NCBI RefSeq assembly: GCF_018336975.1
Contig: NZ_CP025572.1
Span: forward strand, 2,134,284-2,198,283
Length of the DNA stretch: 64,000 nt
Direction: 5' to 3'
Source: Marinomonas sp. CT5
GTDB lineage: Bacteria > Pseudomonadota > Gammaproteobacteria > Pseudomonadales > Marinomonadaceae
The position numbers and the translations under genes are program-made. The notes under the pieces are model-generated. The model was not told where the DNA came from, ran no database searches, and saw only the letters and a list, made by a program, of their open reading frames with translations. Of the stretch, positions 26,570 through 37,631 are shown piece by piece (the first letter of the stretch is position 1; the number at the start of each line of letters is the position of its first letter).

Positions 26570-27130
26570 ATGTTGTTATCGGATGAGTTAGTCACTACCC
26601 AAACCATGGGGTGGGTAAAAGAATTTATTGTGGCGTTAAATGTTTGCCCTTTTGCCAAGCGAGAAGTAGAAAAAGACAGTGTTCGTTGCGTTGTCTTAAG
26701 GTCGAAGAAAGTAGATGTCGCCTTAGAAGAGCTGATGACTGAGGTTCAATGGTTAGATGAGAATCCGGAAACCGAAACGACCTTACTGATTTTTCCTACT
26801 TTGTTTAAAGACTTTCACCGCTATTTGGATTTTGTAGAAACGGCTGAGAATTTAATGTTTGAGCAAGGTTGTGAAGGTGTTTATCAGTTGGCAACGTTTC
26901 ACCCTGATTATTGTTTTGCGGGCACTGAGCCGGATGATGTTTCAAATTACACCAATCGCTCTCCATACCCGATGCTGCACCTTTTGAGGGAAGCGAGTGT
27001 TGATAAAGCCATTGAGTTTTATGGTGATACCGCCGAGATTCCAGAGCAAAACATTGAGAAAATGGAACAGCTGGGAAAATCAAAGTTAGACGTTATTTTT
27101 GCTGATTGCATGAAAGTGGATCACGACTAA
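26570..27130 (+). CDS. DUF1415 family protein
   Basis: A 186-residue protein recognised as DUF1415 by VKEFIVALNVCPFAKREVEK near the start, ATFHPDYCFAGTEPDDVSNY in the middle and NRSPYPMLHLLREASVDKA after it. The function of the family is unknown. It carries conserved cysteines (NVCPFAK, PDYCF). No signal peptide or membrane segment. It stands in a 216-bp gap after the divergent helicase gene and precedes a CvfB-like gene by 79 bp. Confidence 0.9.
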   Translation: MLLSDELVTTQTMGWVKEFIVALNVCPFAKREVEKDSVRCVVLRSKKVDVALEELMTEVQWLDENPETETTLLIFPTLFKDFHRYLDFVETAENLMFEQGCEGVYQLATFHPDYCFAGTEPDDVSNYTNRSPYPMLHLLREASVDKAIEFYGDTAEIPEQNIEKMEQLGKSKLDVIFADCMKVDHD

Positions 27131-27209
27131 CTTATATTTTAGGGATATCTTTATTGCGCTTAAGAGTGAAGTGCGTATAGTTCGAAAAAAATTGCTTGCC
27201 GGAGAACCC

Positions 27210-28043
27210 ATGGCTACACAAATAGGGCGCTTAAATACATTAAGAGTCGTTAAAGAAAAAGATTTTGGTGTGTATTTAGATGCCGATCAATTAGGTGAAA
27301 TTTTGCTGCCTAAGCGTTACGTTCCAAAGGGCGTAACAATAGGAGATGAAGTGGAAGTCTTCGTTTACCTAGATTCAGATGATAAGTTAATTTCGACGAC
27401 TGAATTTCCGAAAGCTCAAGTAGGTGAGTTTGCCGCATTGACCTCTGTAGCGGTAAACCAAGTGGGTGCGTTTTTTGATTGGGGATTACCAAAAGATTTG
27501 TTGGTCCCGTTTAGCCAGCAGAAGAATCGCGTAGAAGAAGGCGAAACGCATTTATTGTTTATCTACTTAGATCAAACGACAAATCGTATCGTAGCGACCA
27601 CTAAGGTTGATGCTCTGCTTAACCGTGAAGAAGCGCCTTACCGTGTTGGTGATAAAGTGTCGATCATCATCGGCGATAAAACTAATATTGGTTTTAAGTG
27701 TGTTATCGATAATCGCTTTTGGGGGGTTTTGTTTTTCGAGGATGCGTTTAGACAGCTTCGAAAAGGAGAAAAAACCGTTGGTTTTATAAAGCAGATGCGT
27801 GAAGACGGTAAGATAGATCTCAGCTTACAAGAGGTGGGCTACAAAAAAGTACGCAATATCTTAGATGATATTTTAGACTATTTGGATTCCCATGGTGGTG
27901 AGTCGCCATTGACTGATAAAGCGTCGCCAGAAGCTATTTATGCTGTTTTTAAAGTGAGTAAAGCGACCTATAAAAAAGCGTTAGGTGCGTTATACAAGGA
28001 AAAGAAAATTCATCTTACTAAAGAAAAGATCACGAAGATCTAG
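27210..28043 (+). CDS. CvfB-like S1-domain RNA-binding protein
   Basis: A 277-residue protein of the CvfB/YitL family, with tandem S1-like beta-barrel segments and a C-terminal winged-helix part (SPEAIYAVFKVSKATYKKAL). It opens MATQIGRLNTLRVVKEKDFG, with further S1-type segments near LTSVAVNQVGAFFDWGL and VGFIKQMREDGKIDL. In Gram-positive bacteria CvfB binds RNA and affects virulence gene expression; its role here is unknown. I chose ATG 27210 with GGAG at about 27200; an in-frame GTG at 27171 lacks a site. Confidence 0.9.
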   Translation: MATQIGRLNTLRVVKEKDFGVYLDADQLGEILLPKRYVPKGVTIGDEVEVFVYLDSDDKLISTTEFPKAQVGEFAALTSVAVNQVGAFFDWGLPKDLLVPFSQQKNRVEEGETHLLFIYLDQTTNRIVATTKVDALLNREEAPYRVGDKVSIIIGDKTNIGFKCVIDNRFWGVLFFEDAFRQLRKGEKTVGFIKQMREDGKIDLSLQEVGYKKVRNILDDILDYLDSHGGESPLTDKASPEAIYAVFKVSKATYKKALGALYKEKKIHLTKEKITKI

Positions 28044-28054
28044 ATTATATTTTA

Positions 28055-28093
28055 AAAAAAAAGCTGCTAAGAAATACTTAGCAGCTTTTTTTT
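28055..28093. terminator. Terminator overlapping the 3' end of the - strand gene
   Basis: AAGCTGCTAAG pairs with CTTAGCAGCTT around a short AAATA loop, flanked by an A run on the left and a T run on the right, so it can work in both directions. Its right half encodes the last codons of the PanE-like gene. Boundaries are accurate to a few bases. Confidence 0.88.
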
Positions 28094-29014
28094 GACTTCT
28101 TCTCGTTGTTCCGCATGAGCAACGCCATCGTAAAGCAAGCGCTGTACAGGAAGATCAATTGGGCTGTTATCCAGTAAAAAGCCTGAGATAAAACTGTTTT
28201 CCGTTTGCCTGTGTAAGCGAATATCTTCATGCATTGAAGATCTGTTCAATCGAGTTAGCTGGGCAATGGTGTTAATTCGGTTTTTTAGATTGCCAGAAGT
28301 GAGGTGTTGGCTTTCTTCTGCATAACTAAATTTTGGATGAGTAAATAAACTAGATAGTTCGGATAAGGTTGCGTTGATTAAAGGTTTAAATTCATCGTTT
28401 AAAATATCGCCATTATGGATGTTGAAAATAGCGGTAATGGGGTTGATCACCGCATTGACTGCGAGCTTTTCAATCATGCGCTGGTGAATGTTTGTTACTG
28501 TCATGTTTTCGATGGGGAAGTCTTTGGTTGGAGTAGTTGAGCGCCATTGGCCAAAGTAGGAGTCTCCTAAGCCTGTATGCTTAATATGGTTGGCTTCAAT
28601 TTTTAAAACGCCCTCACTGGTAGTTCCTGCCCATAAGGTTTGAGTATCTAATAAGATATTTTGCAGCTCTTCTTGAGCGCCGATGCCGTTACATAAACAA
28701 GCGATGTCAGCATCGGCTTTTATGTGGTTGGCTACTTGAGAAAAAGCATTTTTAAGATCAAAGGATTTTGTGCATAAAAGCACTTTGTCGTATTGTTCTT
28801 TTAGTTCTTCAGCTTTGAAACTTTTTATTTTATGTGTGGATACGTTGACTTGTTGATGGCCTTCATCGTCGGTAAGTGACTCTAAGGTGATTTTTTTACC
28901 GGGGCTATCGGATCGATACACAATATGGACTTTATTGCCGAGTTTTTCTAGCTTACAAGCCCAGAAAAGGCCGATAGCGCCAGCGCCGATGATTAACCAA
29001 GGCGTATTCTTCAT
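28067..29014 (-). CDS. Ketopantoate reductase-like protein (PanE/ApbA family)
   Basis: NADPH-dependent reductase family, 315 residues. The N-terminal Rossmann motif is IIGAGAIGLFWACKLEKLG. The C-terminal helical domain has EKLAVNAVINPITAIFNIHNG, with the Lys and Asn of the PanE active-site region, and later LTRLNRSSMHEDI, close to the family RSSM/QD motif. It probably reduces ketopantoate to pantoate for coenzyme A, but other ApbA-family enzymes exist, so the substrate is moderately sure. The gene end lies inside a terminator hairpin. It is divergent from yajQ. Confidence 0.87.
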   Translation of the reverse strand: MKNTPWLIIGAGAIGLFWACKLEKLGNKVHIVYRSDSPGKKITLESLTDDEGHQQVNVSTHKIKSFKAEELKEQYDKVLLCTKSFDLKNAFSQVANHIKADADIACLCNGIGAQEELQNILLDTQTLWAGTTSEGVLKIEANHIKHTGLGDSYFGQWRSTTPTKDFPIENMTVTNIHQRMIEKLAVNAVINPITAIFNIHNGDILNDEFKPLINATLSELSSLFTHPKFSYAEESQHLTSGNLKNRINTIAQLTRLNRSSMHEDIRLHRQTENSFISGFLLDNSPIDLPVQRLLYDGVAHAEQREEVKKKLLSIS

Positions 29015-29097
29015 AATAGGTTTCCATTAGGTGTTTTATTTCAATCCCTGTTATTATCGCTCCAAAATACATTATTGAAAATGCAAAGGAGCAGAAA

Positions 29098-29583
29098 ATG
29101 CCATCATTTGATGTAGTATCTGAGTTAGATTGGCACGAGGTCACTAACGCAGTCGATCAGGCAAACAGAGAAGTTACGACTCGTTATGACTTTAAAGGCG
29201 TAAAAGCACACTACGAAATTAAAGACAAAAAAAGCGTCGTCATGGAAGCGGAAGCGGAACCTCAACTTCGTCAGATGTCTGATATTTTAAACCAAAAATT
29301 GGTTAGCCGTGGCATTGATTTAAAAAGTTTGGAAAAAGAAGATGTCGTTAAAGGAAATATGCGCGCTTCGCAAGCAGTAAGAATGAAAGAGGGCATTGAA
29401 ACGGATGAAGCCAAAAAGATCGTGAAAATGATCAAGGAAAGTAAAATAAAGGTTCAAGCTCAGATTCAAGGTGACCAACTTCGAGTGACAGGCAAGAAGC
29501 GTGATGATCTTCAGCAAGTTATGTCGTTATTGCGTGGTGCGGATTTGGCGCAACCTGTTCAGTTTACTAACTTCAGAGATTAA
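29098..29583 (+). CDS. yajQ: YajQ-family nucleotide-binding protein (UPF0234)
   Basis: A 161-residue protein with the YajQ family start PSFDVVSELDWHEVTNAVDQ, TTRYDFKGVKAHYE and the end MSLLRGADLAQPVQFTNFRD. In Xanthomonas and Pseudomonas a YajQ protein binds c-di-GMP; elsewhere it binds tRNA or GTP. Which applies here is unknown. The 29091-29096 AGGAGC gives a good start site. The presence of a cyclase elsewhere in the window is not evidence of a link. Confidence 0.95.
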   Translation: MPSFDVVSELDWHEVTNAVDQANREVTTRYDFKGVKAHYEIKDKKSVVMEAEAEPQLRQMSDILNQKLVSRGIDLKSLEKEDVVKGNMRASQAVRMKEGIETDEAKKIVKMIKESKIKVQAQIQGDQLRVTGKKRDDLQQVMSLLRGADLAQPVQFTNFRD

Positions 29584-29597
29584 TTTGATTCTTGGTG

Positions 29598-29621
29598 CTG
29601 CTACATCATGCTGTGTAGCAG
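29598..29621. terminator. Possible terminator between yajQ and the alkyltransferase-like gene
   Basis: CTGCTACA (29598-29605) pairs with TGTAGCAG (29614-29621) around an 8-base loop, between convergent genes. A T-rich stretch (ATTTATTTCTTT) starts a few bases later. Confidence 0.55.
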
Positions 29622-29626
29622 TGCAT

Positions 29627-29947
29627 TTATTTCTTTGTGTGCTTTTCATTTTTCATTAGTTTGTTGCCTACAATAATCCAACCTTCTTGCTCTAATTTTT
29701 TTCTTTGCCTTAAGTAACTATCGGTATTTTCAGCAAAACTAATTCGATGTTGGGCGTTTATGACTCTATACCATGGCAGTTTGGTATCTTTTGGTAAGCT
29801 TTTCATTAAACTTCCTACTTGTCGTGCATAACCTGGAAAACCTGCGAGCTTTGCGAGTTCTCCATAAGCAATACATTCACCCTCAGGGATTTCACTTAAA
29901 ATAAGTAATACCTGAGATTTAAATCTATCCATCGGTTGATTCGTCAC
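29627..29947 (-). CDS. Alkyltransferase-like protein (ATL, MGMT-like DNA-binding domain)
   Basis: A 106-residue protein of the methylated-DNA-protein alkyltransferase DNA-binding fold. The active-site PCHR of MGMT is replaced by PWYR (LPWYRVINAQHRIS), so it has no alkyl-acceptor cysteine. ATL proteins bind O6-alkylguanine and pass it to nucleotide excision repair. The recognition helix region is GYARQVGSLM, and IPEGECIAYGELAKLAGFPG precedes it. It is convergent with yajQ and divergent from fxsA. Confidence 0.92.
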   Translation of the reverse strand: MTNQPMDRFKSQVLLILSEIPEGECIAYGELAKLAGFPGYARQVGSLMKSLPKDTKLPWYRVINAQHRISFAENTDSYLRQRKKLEQEGWIIVGNKLMKNEKHTKK

Positions 29948-29994
29948 TTTTAGCCCTTAGATAAATAACTACATTTAAAATTAAGAAGGTCAAT

Positions 29995-30474
29995 ATGAGA
30001 TTTGCACTTTTGCTTTTTATACTCATTCCCGTTATTGAATTGTCTGTGCTAATTAAGGTTGGCAGTCAAATAGGTGCACTGGCAACGGTTGGTTTGGTTT
30101 TTTTAACGGCTATTTTAGGTGTGACTTTAATACGTAAGCAAGGATTAGAAACATCATTGAAGGCACAGGAAAAAATGCGTCGAGGTGAGTTGCCAGCTTC
30201 TGAAGTTGCTGAAGGTTTGATGCTTATATTTGCTGGATTATGTTTGCTTATGCCTGGGTTTGTGACGGACATTATTGGTGGATTATTGTTAATACCACCG
30301 CTACGCAAACTGTTTGCTGCAGGTCTTTTGGTTAATTTCGTTGCTTCTATGGTGAAAAGAGGGTCTAAATGGGCTCCCTATGGTCGTTACGATACTCAGT
30401 CTCAAGGAGAAACAATTGATGGTGAGTACTCAAAAGAACATAAAGATGACAATGACTTAATTGATAAAAAATAA
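29995..30474 (+). CDS. fxsA: FxsA-family membrane protein
   Basis: Inner-membrane protein of 159 residues with the FxsA layout. An N-terminal helix pair (LLLFILIPVIELSVLIKVG, then a segment GALATVGLVFLTAILGVTLI) is followed by GLMLIFAGLCLLMPGFVTDI and a charged C-terminal tail. In E. coli FxsA (YjeG) limits phage T7 exclusion by F plasmids when overproduced; its normal role is unknown. As in many gammaproteobacteria it sits just upstream of groES. Confidence 0.93.
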   Translation: MRFALLLFILIPVIELSVLIKVGSQIGALATVGLVFLTAILGVTLIRKQGLETSLKAQEKMRRGELPASEVAEGLMLIFAGLCLLMPGFVTDIIGGLLLIPPLRKLFAAGLLVNFVASMVKRGSKWAPYGRYDTQSQGETIDGEYSKEHKDDNDLIDKK

Positions 30475-30486
30475 TTTGTTTTCAGG

Positions 30487-30514
30487 GTTGAAATCGGCTT
30501 GTGTAGCCGTATAT
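30487..30514 (+). promoter_or_regulatory. Sigma-32-like heat-shock promoter of groESL
   Basis: GTTGAAA at 30487-30493 and CCGTATAT at 30507-30514, 13 bases apart, fit the sigma-32 pattern CTTGAAA ... CCCCATNT at most positions. The position, about 90 bp before groES, fits. A small hairpin CCAGG-GGAGT-CCTGG (30561-30575) lies in the leader. Confidence 0.65.
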
Positions 30515-30603
30515 AGAACCCTGTTAAAGATTCCTGCTGTATAAAAGTGGGGTTATCCAGCCAGGGGAGTCCTGGTATCGTTTTTAATTGGAGAGATTGA
30601 TCA

Positions 30604-30894
30604 ATGAATATTCGTCCTTTGCACGATCGTGTCGTTGTTCGACGTAAAGAAGAAGAAACAACAACCGCATCTGGTATCGTCCTGCCTGGATCTGCTCAAG
30701 AAAAACCTACTCAGGGAGAGGTCTTGGCTGTTGGCACTGGCCGTATTCAATCAAATGGTGATGTGCAAGCTTTGGCCGTTAAAGTTGGTGATACTGTGTT
30801 GTTTGGCCAGTACTCAGGTCAGACCGTTAAGATCGAAGGTGAAGAACTTCTTATTATGAAAGAAGACGAAATTTACGGCATTATCGAAGCCTAA
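30604..30894 (+). CDS. groS: Co-chaperonin GroES
   Basis: Heptameric lid of the GroEL chaperonin, 96 residues, full length. It opens [17 protein letters not shown], has the mobile loop region [16 protein letters not shown] that binds GroEL, and ends [18 protein letters not shown] precedes the ATG at 30590-30595. groEL follows after 57 bp in the same transcription unit. Confidence 0.98.
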   Translation: MNIRPLHDRVVVRRKEEETTTASGIVLPGSAQEKPTQGEVLAVGTGRIQSNGDVQALAVKVGDTVLFGQYSGQTVKIEGEELLIMKEDEIYGIIEA

Positions 30895-32598
<1,704 letters not shown>

Positions 32599-32627
32599 CC
32601 CTTTCCCTAGCTACTTAGCTTAAACAG

Positions 32628-32653
32628 AGCCCCACTTTTTAGTGGGGCTTTTT
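32628..32653 (+). terminator. Rho-independent terminator after groEL
   Basis: AGCCCCAC (32628-32635) pairs with GTGGGGCT (32642-32649) around a 6-base loop, followed by TTTTT. Confidence 0.95.
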
Positions 32654-32810
32654 AATGTTTATAAGTCAAAAATCGACTTGATTCTGTCTTTTTTATCTTT
32701 CTATAGCTCTATGTGCAAACCATTGATTCTAAAGCTATTGATAAATGCTCACCTGTGTAAGATACTTGACTAGATATTTATGTCCATTATTTGTAAATAA
32801 AGGGAAGCTT

Positions 32811-35006
32811 ATGCTCAGAAAAACCCTCGTTAGTATTGCTGTGTCAGGAGCACTATATGTGTCCAGCAGTTACGGATTGGAACTGGGTGAGTTAACCTCT
32901 CAATCAAATTTGGGCGAGCCTTACCGCGGAAAAATTGAACTTTCTGATGTAGGTAACCTGACGAATGATGATATTCTTGTTCGTCTCGGCAGCGAAAGTG
33001 AATTTCAACAGGCTGGTTTCGCTCCTACGCGGGTTTTGTCACAACTTAAATTTGATGTGGCCAGAGAAAATGGCAAGTTTATTGTTGCGGTATCTTCAGA
33101 CAAGCCCCTAAGGGTTGATGAGTTGCATTTTATTTTGGCGGCTCGCTGGCCAAGTGGTCAAGTCGTACGAGAATATCAAACGCCTTTAAATCAATCGGCT
33201 TTAGTTAATAAATCGAAGCGAGAGGTTGTTCAATCCGCTTCTACCTCATCGGCTTCATCGAATAGTTCGGTATTCCGTCAGGCTACAATGGCTGCTGAAA
33301 AGATGTCATCTAAAGGCCGTTTAGGTGTTGCCAAAGGTAATACTTTGTGGTCTATCGCAGGTCAAAACCAGCCTACAAATCAACTGACCATTTATCAAAC
33401 GATGATGGCCATTCAGGCTCTCAATAAAGACGCATTTTATTCAGACAATATTAACCTTCTTAAAGAAGGTGCCATTCTGCGTTTGCCAACTAAAGATCAA
33501 ATTGCATTATTTAATAAGTCTATTTCAAAAGAAGAGTTTCAACGACAGCATGACGCATGGATGGCCTTGAAAGGTACCAAAGGCGATGCTTTAGTTGAAC
33601 AAGCACAACTAAATACACAAGCAAAAGGGAAGGGGGCATCTGCAGGGGCTAGTGCAGGTGGAGATAAATTAACTCTTGCTTCTGACCAAAGTGTATTACC
33701 TGAAAAGAATGCAAGCTCTAATGCTGGTGAAGGTAATGCTGCTAGTGTCGAAGCTTTAAAAAATGAATTGTCCGCTTCTCAGGAAATGCTTGATAAGGAA
33801 AAGCGGGAAAAAGGTGAGCTATCTAATCAGCTTGGCGATTTAAATAAACAACTAGCAACCCTAGAAAAGTTAATTAGTTTAAAAGATAAGCAGCTGGCAG
33901 ATTTGCAGCAGCAGTTTACAAGTGCTCAACAAGCGCTTCAAGAACAGAAAAATACGGTAGATCAGCTGTTGGAAGCAGATCAAATCCGTAGAGAGAAAGA
34001 GCAGGCTGAAGCGGACTCCATCGTTAACAAAATTTTTGGCAATCCGATTATCGTTTCCATCGGCGCTGTTGTCCTGTTGTTACTTGGCTTTTTGATTGGC
34101 TTGATCATGCGACGCTCAGGTAAAAAACAGGAGGAAGATACAACAAAAAAGGATGAATTTGATCTTTCATCTGCTGCCCCTGTAGCCGCCGTGGCTGCCA
34201 CTGAATTTGCCATGGCAGATGAGCCTGAGGAAAAGAATGAACCTCAAGAAATGAATGAGTTAGAAGAAGAGGATCCTTTTGCTTTTGATTTTGATGCGCC
34301 TGATGACGATGATGATTTAGACGCTTTTGGAAATGAAGATATAGCATCTGTTGATTTGTCTGAAGATGGGCCGGAGGTTGAGTTTGAAAATGCCGTGGAT
34401 GACGCTTCGATTGATGATGAAGATGTTTTCTCTTCCTTTGGTGAATCGGATGATTTACCAGAGCCAGTACTGGATCTTGATGAAGACGAGTTAGATGATT
34501 TAGACGAAATCGATGCATTTTCGGAGGAAGATATTCCGACAATGACCCCCGAATCTATAGACGCTGAAACAGAATCATCTGAAGCAGAAGATGAGGCTGA
34601 AAGTGAAGAAGAGTCTTTTGTTTCTAGTTTACTAAATGATGCGGATCAAGATGATGTCGATGAATCTGCTATTTTTGATGGCGTTCCCAATGATTCATTG
34701 GCTGACTCGATAGAAGAAACATTGGCTGAAGCGCAACAAGATGACGATGATGAAATAGATATTCCGGAATTTGGTGAAGCGGAAGCGGCGGCGGATGAAG
34801 AGGTTAACGACGAAGAAGAGGAGTTTGACTTTTTTGATGCGAGCGGTGATGAGGCTGCTACAAAATTAGATTTAGCAAGGGCTTACATGGATATGGGTGA
34901 CGAAGAAGGCGCGCGCGTAATCCTTGACGATGTTATCGAGTCAGGTAATGAAAAACAGATTGCAGAAGCGCAGAATATGATGGAGCGAATGTTCCCAAGT
35001 GACTAA
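32811..35006 (+). CDS. fimV: FimV-like pole-organising / peptidoglycan-binding membrane protein
   Basis: A 731-residue FimV/HubP-type protein. A signal peptide is followed by the conserved LELGELTSQSNLGEPYRGKI. A LysM-like segment starts near 176 (AKGNTLWSIAGQNQP), coiled coil runs about 313-390, and one membrane helix lies about 408-433 (IIVSIGAVVLLLLGFLIGLI). A very acidic cytoplasmic stretch runs about 455-680, then the C-terminal FimV motif KLDLARAYMDMGDEEGARVI. FimV proteins organise the cell pole, type IV pili and chemotaxis. I chose ATG 32811, where the signal peptide begins and a GGGAAGC site precedes; ATG 32745 would add 22 residues. The stop overlaps truA. Confidence 0.93.
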   Translation: MLRKTLVSIAVSGALYVSSSYGLELGELTSQSNLGEPYRGKIELSDVGNLTNDDILVRLGSESEFQQAGFAPTRVLSQLKFDVARENGKFIVAVSSDKPLRVDELHFILAARWPSGQVVREYQTPLNQSALVNKSKREVVQSASTSSASSNSSVFRQATMAAEKMSSKGRLGVAKGNTLWSIAGQNQPTNQLTIYQTMMAIQALNKDAFYSDNINLLKEGAILRLPTKDQIALFNKSISKEEFQRQHDAWMALKGTKGDALVEQAQLNTQAKGKGASAGASAGGDKLTLASDQSVLPEKNASSNAGEGNAASVEALKNELSASQEMLDKEKREKGELSNQLGDLNKQLATLEKLISLKDKQLADLQQQFTSAQQALQEQKNTVDQLLEADQIRREKEQAEADSIVNKIFGNPIIVSIGAVVLLLLGFLIGLIMRRSGKKQEEDTTKKDEFDLSSAAPVAAVAATEFAMADEPEEKNEPQEMNELEEEDPFAFDFDAPDDDDDLDAFGNEDIASVDLSEDGPEVEFENAVDDASIDDEDVFSSFGESDDLPEPVLDLDEDELDDLDEIDAFSEEDIPTMTPESIDAETESSEAEDEAESEEESFVSSLLNDADQDDVDESAIFDGVPNDSLADSIEETLAEAQQDDDDEIDIPEFGEAEAAADEEVNDEEEEFDFFDASGDEAATKLDLARAYMDMGDEEGARVILDDVIESGNEKQIAEAQNMMERMFPSD

Positions 35007-35826
35007 AAAGAAAGTAGTTCTTGTCGTTGAGTATAACGGCGCAGCCTATAAAGGTTGGCAGGCTCAAAAAAACAATGTGCCAACAGTGCAAGGGAATGTA
35101 GAAAAAGCGTTAAGTATTATTGCGAATCACCCTGTGAGTGTAATTTGTGCTGGCAGGACTGATTCTGGTGTTCACGCCAGCGCTCAAGTTGTTCATTTCG
35201 AGACCAATTCGATTCGAAATGAGCGTGCTTGGACGCTAGGTGTCAACACACACCTTCCTAATGACATTTCTATTGTTGCAGCTCGATATGTGAATGAAGA
35301 CTTTCATGCTCGTTTCAGTGCCTTGAGTCGTCGTTATCGATATGTGATTTATCAATCTAATTTACGTCCTGCTATACTGGCGAACGGTGTGACCTGGTCG
35401 TATCGAAAGCTTGATGTATTAGCGATGAAAGACGCTGCAAAGTACTTTGTGGGAGAGCATGACTTTAGTTCGTTTCGCGCGGTTGGGTGTCAGGCAAAAA
35501 GTCCAATTCGAACAATTTTGAACTTTGAGGTTCAACAGTTTGGACGGTATATTGTTTTAGATGTAAGAGCTAATGCATTTTTACATCATATGATTCGTAA
35601 TTTTGCTGGAGTACTTATGACCATAGGTGCCGGAGATGCACCTGTTGAGTGGGCGAAAACGGTGTTAGATGCAAGAGATAGAACTAAGGGAGGGGTGACT
35701 GCTTCTCCAAATGGGCTCTATTTCGTAGACGCTCAATACCCTAATTCTTTTAATGTTCCGGTTTGTCCATTAGGACCTCATTTTTTACCCTTTGTTGAAG
35801 AGCCTTCCTATGAGTTGCCGAGTTAA
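34999..35826 (+). CDS. truA: tRNA pseudouridine(38-40) synthase TruA
   Basis: Makes pseudouridine at positions 38-40 of the tRNA anticodon arm. 275 residues. The catalytic aspartate lies in CAGRTDSGVHASAQVVHF near residue 56; FHARFSALSRRYRYVI is another family motif. It starts with GTG, overlapping the last codons of fimV, with GGAG at 34982-34985. The gene after it (trpF) starts within its 3' end. Confidence 0.97.
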   Translation: MTKKKVVLVVEYNGAAYKGWQAQKNNVPTVQGNVEKALSIIANHPVSVICAGRTDSGVHASAQVVHFETNSIRNERAWTLGVNTHLPNDISIVAARYVNEDFHARFSALSRRYRYVIYQSNLRPAILANGVTWSYRKLDVLAMKDAAKYFVGEHDFSSFRAVGCQAKSPIRTILNFEVQQFGRYIVLDVRANAFLHHMIRNFAGVLMTIGAGDAPVEWAKTVLDARDRTKGGVTASPNGLYFVDAQYPNSFNVPVCPLGPHFLPFVEEPSYELPS

Positions 35827-36427
35827 AATCTGCGGTATTACAAATTTAGACGATGCGCTAATGGCGTGCCGACATGGTGCAGATGCGTTAGGCTTTGTTT
35901 TTTACAAGAATAGCCCGCGGTATGTATCGCCAGAGGTCGCTAATTCAATTGTTGCTCAGTTGCCTCCTTTTGTTACGCCCGTGTCTTTGTTTGTCGACGC
36001 GGACGCTGCTTTGGTAAGCTCTGTCCTAGAGGGTAGCTCACGCTGGGTTATTCAGTTTCATGGGAATGAGTTGGAAGATGAGTGTGCTTCATATCAACGT
36101 CCTTATATGAAAGCTTTGCGAGTGCAAAAAAATGACGATGTCAGGGCTTTAGTTGAGCAATACTCGAGTGCTACTGCCATGTTATTGGATGCTTATAAAG
36201 CCGGAGTTCCGGGTGGTACCGGAGAGGTGTTCGACTGGACGTTAATACCAAGTAACTTGCCTAAACCAATCGTGTTGGCTGGTGGGTTGACGCCTGAAAA
36301 TGTAGGGCAGGCAATTAAACAGGTTCAGCCTTATGCTGTTGATGTGAGCGGTGGGGTAGAATTATCCAAAGGCATTAAGAGCGAACTTAAAGTTCAAGAA
36401 TTTATCAATGGAGCAAAGTGTGGATAG
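35810..36427 (+). CDS. trpF: Phosphoribosylanthranilate isomerase
   Basis: Third step of tryptophan synthesis from anthranilate. 205 residues, TIM barrel. Family motifs are [20 protein letters not shown] at the start with the catalytic Cys, DADGLG-like [10 protein letters not shown], and [14 protein letters not shown] with AVDVSGGVE at the end. I chose ATG 35810, which overlaps the truA end by 17 bases; a TTG at 35792 is less likely. trpB begins before its stop. Confidence 0.96.
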   Translation: MSCRVKICGITNLDDALMACRHGADALGFVFYKNSPRYVSPEVANSIVAQLPPFVTPVSLFVDADAALVSSVLEGSSRWVIQFHGNELEDECASYQRPYMKALRVQKNDDVRALVEQYSSATAMLLDAYKAGVPGGTGEVFDWTLIPSNLPKPIVLAGGLTPENVGQAIKQVQPYAVDVSGGVELSKGIKSELKVQEFINGAKCG

Positions 36428-37631
36428 TAGAGACGTGAACTTAGATTTACCCGATTCTCATGGTCGTTTTGGCCAATATGGTGGCATATTTGTTTCAGAG
36501 ACTCTCATGTCAGCTCTAGATGATCTGGCGAAAATGTATGAACGCTTGTCTAAAGATAAAGAGTTTCAAGCCGCTTTTGATTATGACCTAGCGCATTATG
36601 TTGGTCGGCCGTCTCCATTATATTTTGCGGAAAGATTAACAGAGAAAGCCGGCGGCGCGAAAATATACCTGAAACGAGAAGATTTGAATCATACTGGCGC
36701 CCATAAAATCAATAATACGATTGGTCAGGCATTACTTGCTAAGCATATGGGTAAACCTAATATCATTGCAGAAACTGGTGCTGGTCAGCATGGTGTTGCA
36801 TCGGCAACCGTGGCTGCTCGTTTAGGTTTAAAGTGTAAAGTGTTTATGGGGGCTGAAGATATTCGTCGACAGTCTCTAAATGTATACCGCATGAAGCTAT
36901 TGGGCGCAGAAGTCGTGTCGGTTGAGTCAGGCACTAAGACGCTTAAAGATGCGCTAAATGAAGCAATGCGATATTGGGTCGGAAATGTAGATGATACATT
37001 TTATATTATTGGTACCGCTGCGGGCCCACACCCATATCCAAAATTGGTTAGGGACTTTCAAGCGGTTATTGGACGCGAAACCAAAGCACAATGTTTGGAG
37101 CAAGAAGGGCGTTTACCTGATGCGGTTGTCGCGTGTGTGGGTGGCGGCTCAAACGCGATTGGCATGTTCCATCCCTTTATCAAAGATGAAAGTGTAGCTA
37201 TGTATGGCGTTGAAGCGGGTGGTGATGGTGTAGAAACAGGGCGCCATGCCGCTCCTTTAAGTGCTGGCCGCCCAGGGGTGCTTCATGGGAACAGAACCTA
37301 TGTTATGGCAGATGATGACGGTCAGATCATTGGGACACACTCCATTTCAGCAGGTTTAGATTATCCAGGTGTTGGTCCTGAGCATGCTTGGTTGAAAGAT
37401 ATTGGTCGTGCTCATTACGTTGCCATTAATGATGATGAAGCAATGGAAGGATTTCGTGATTTGACTCGATTAGAAGGTATTATGCCTGCATTAGAGTCAA
37501 GCCATGCTGTGGCATACGGGATGAAACTTGCTGCAACAATGGATAAAGATAAGGTGATAGTTATTAATCTTTCAGGTAGAGGTGACAAAGATATTCTAAC
37601 GGTAGCTGAATTGGATGGGATTGAAGTATGA
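36408..37631 (+). CDS. trpB: Tryptophan synthase beta chain
   Basis: PLP enzyme joining indole and serine to tryptophan. 407 residues. The PLP lysine is in [10 protein letters not shown] (about Lys 100); the phosphate-binding [10 protein letters not shown] and the [10 protein letters not shown] motifs are intact. The start is ambiguous: ATG 36408 has a poor ribosome site, while GTG 36420 has GGAG six bases upstream. Both overlap the trpF end. The stop overlaps trpA (ATGA). Confidence 0.97.
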   Translation: MEQSVDSRDVNLDLPDSHGRFGQYGGIFVSETLMSALDDLAKMYERLSKDKEFQAAFDYDLAHYVGRPSPLYFAERLTEKAGGAKIYLKREDLNHTGAHKINNTIGQALLAKHMGKPNIIAETGAGQHGVASATVAARLGLKCKVFMGAEDIRRQSLNVYRMKLLGAEVVSVESGTKTLKDALNEAMRYWVGNVDDTFYIIGTAAGPHPYPKLVRDFQAVIGRETKAQCLEQEGRLPDAVVACVGGGSNAIGMFHPFIKDESVAMYGVEAGGDGVETGRHAAPLSAGRPGVLHGNRTYVMADDDGQIIGTHSISAGLDYPGVGPEHAWLKDIGRAHYVAINDDEAMEGFRDLTRLEGIMPALESSHAVAYGMKLAATMDKDKVIVINLSGRGDKDILTVAELDGIEV

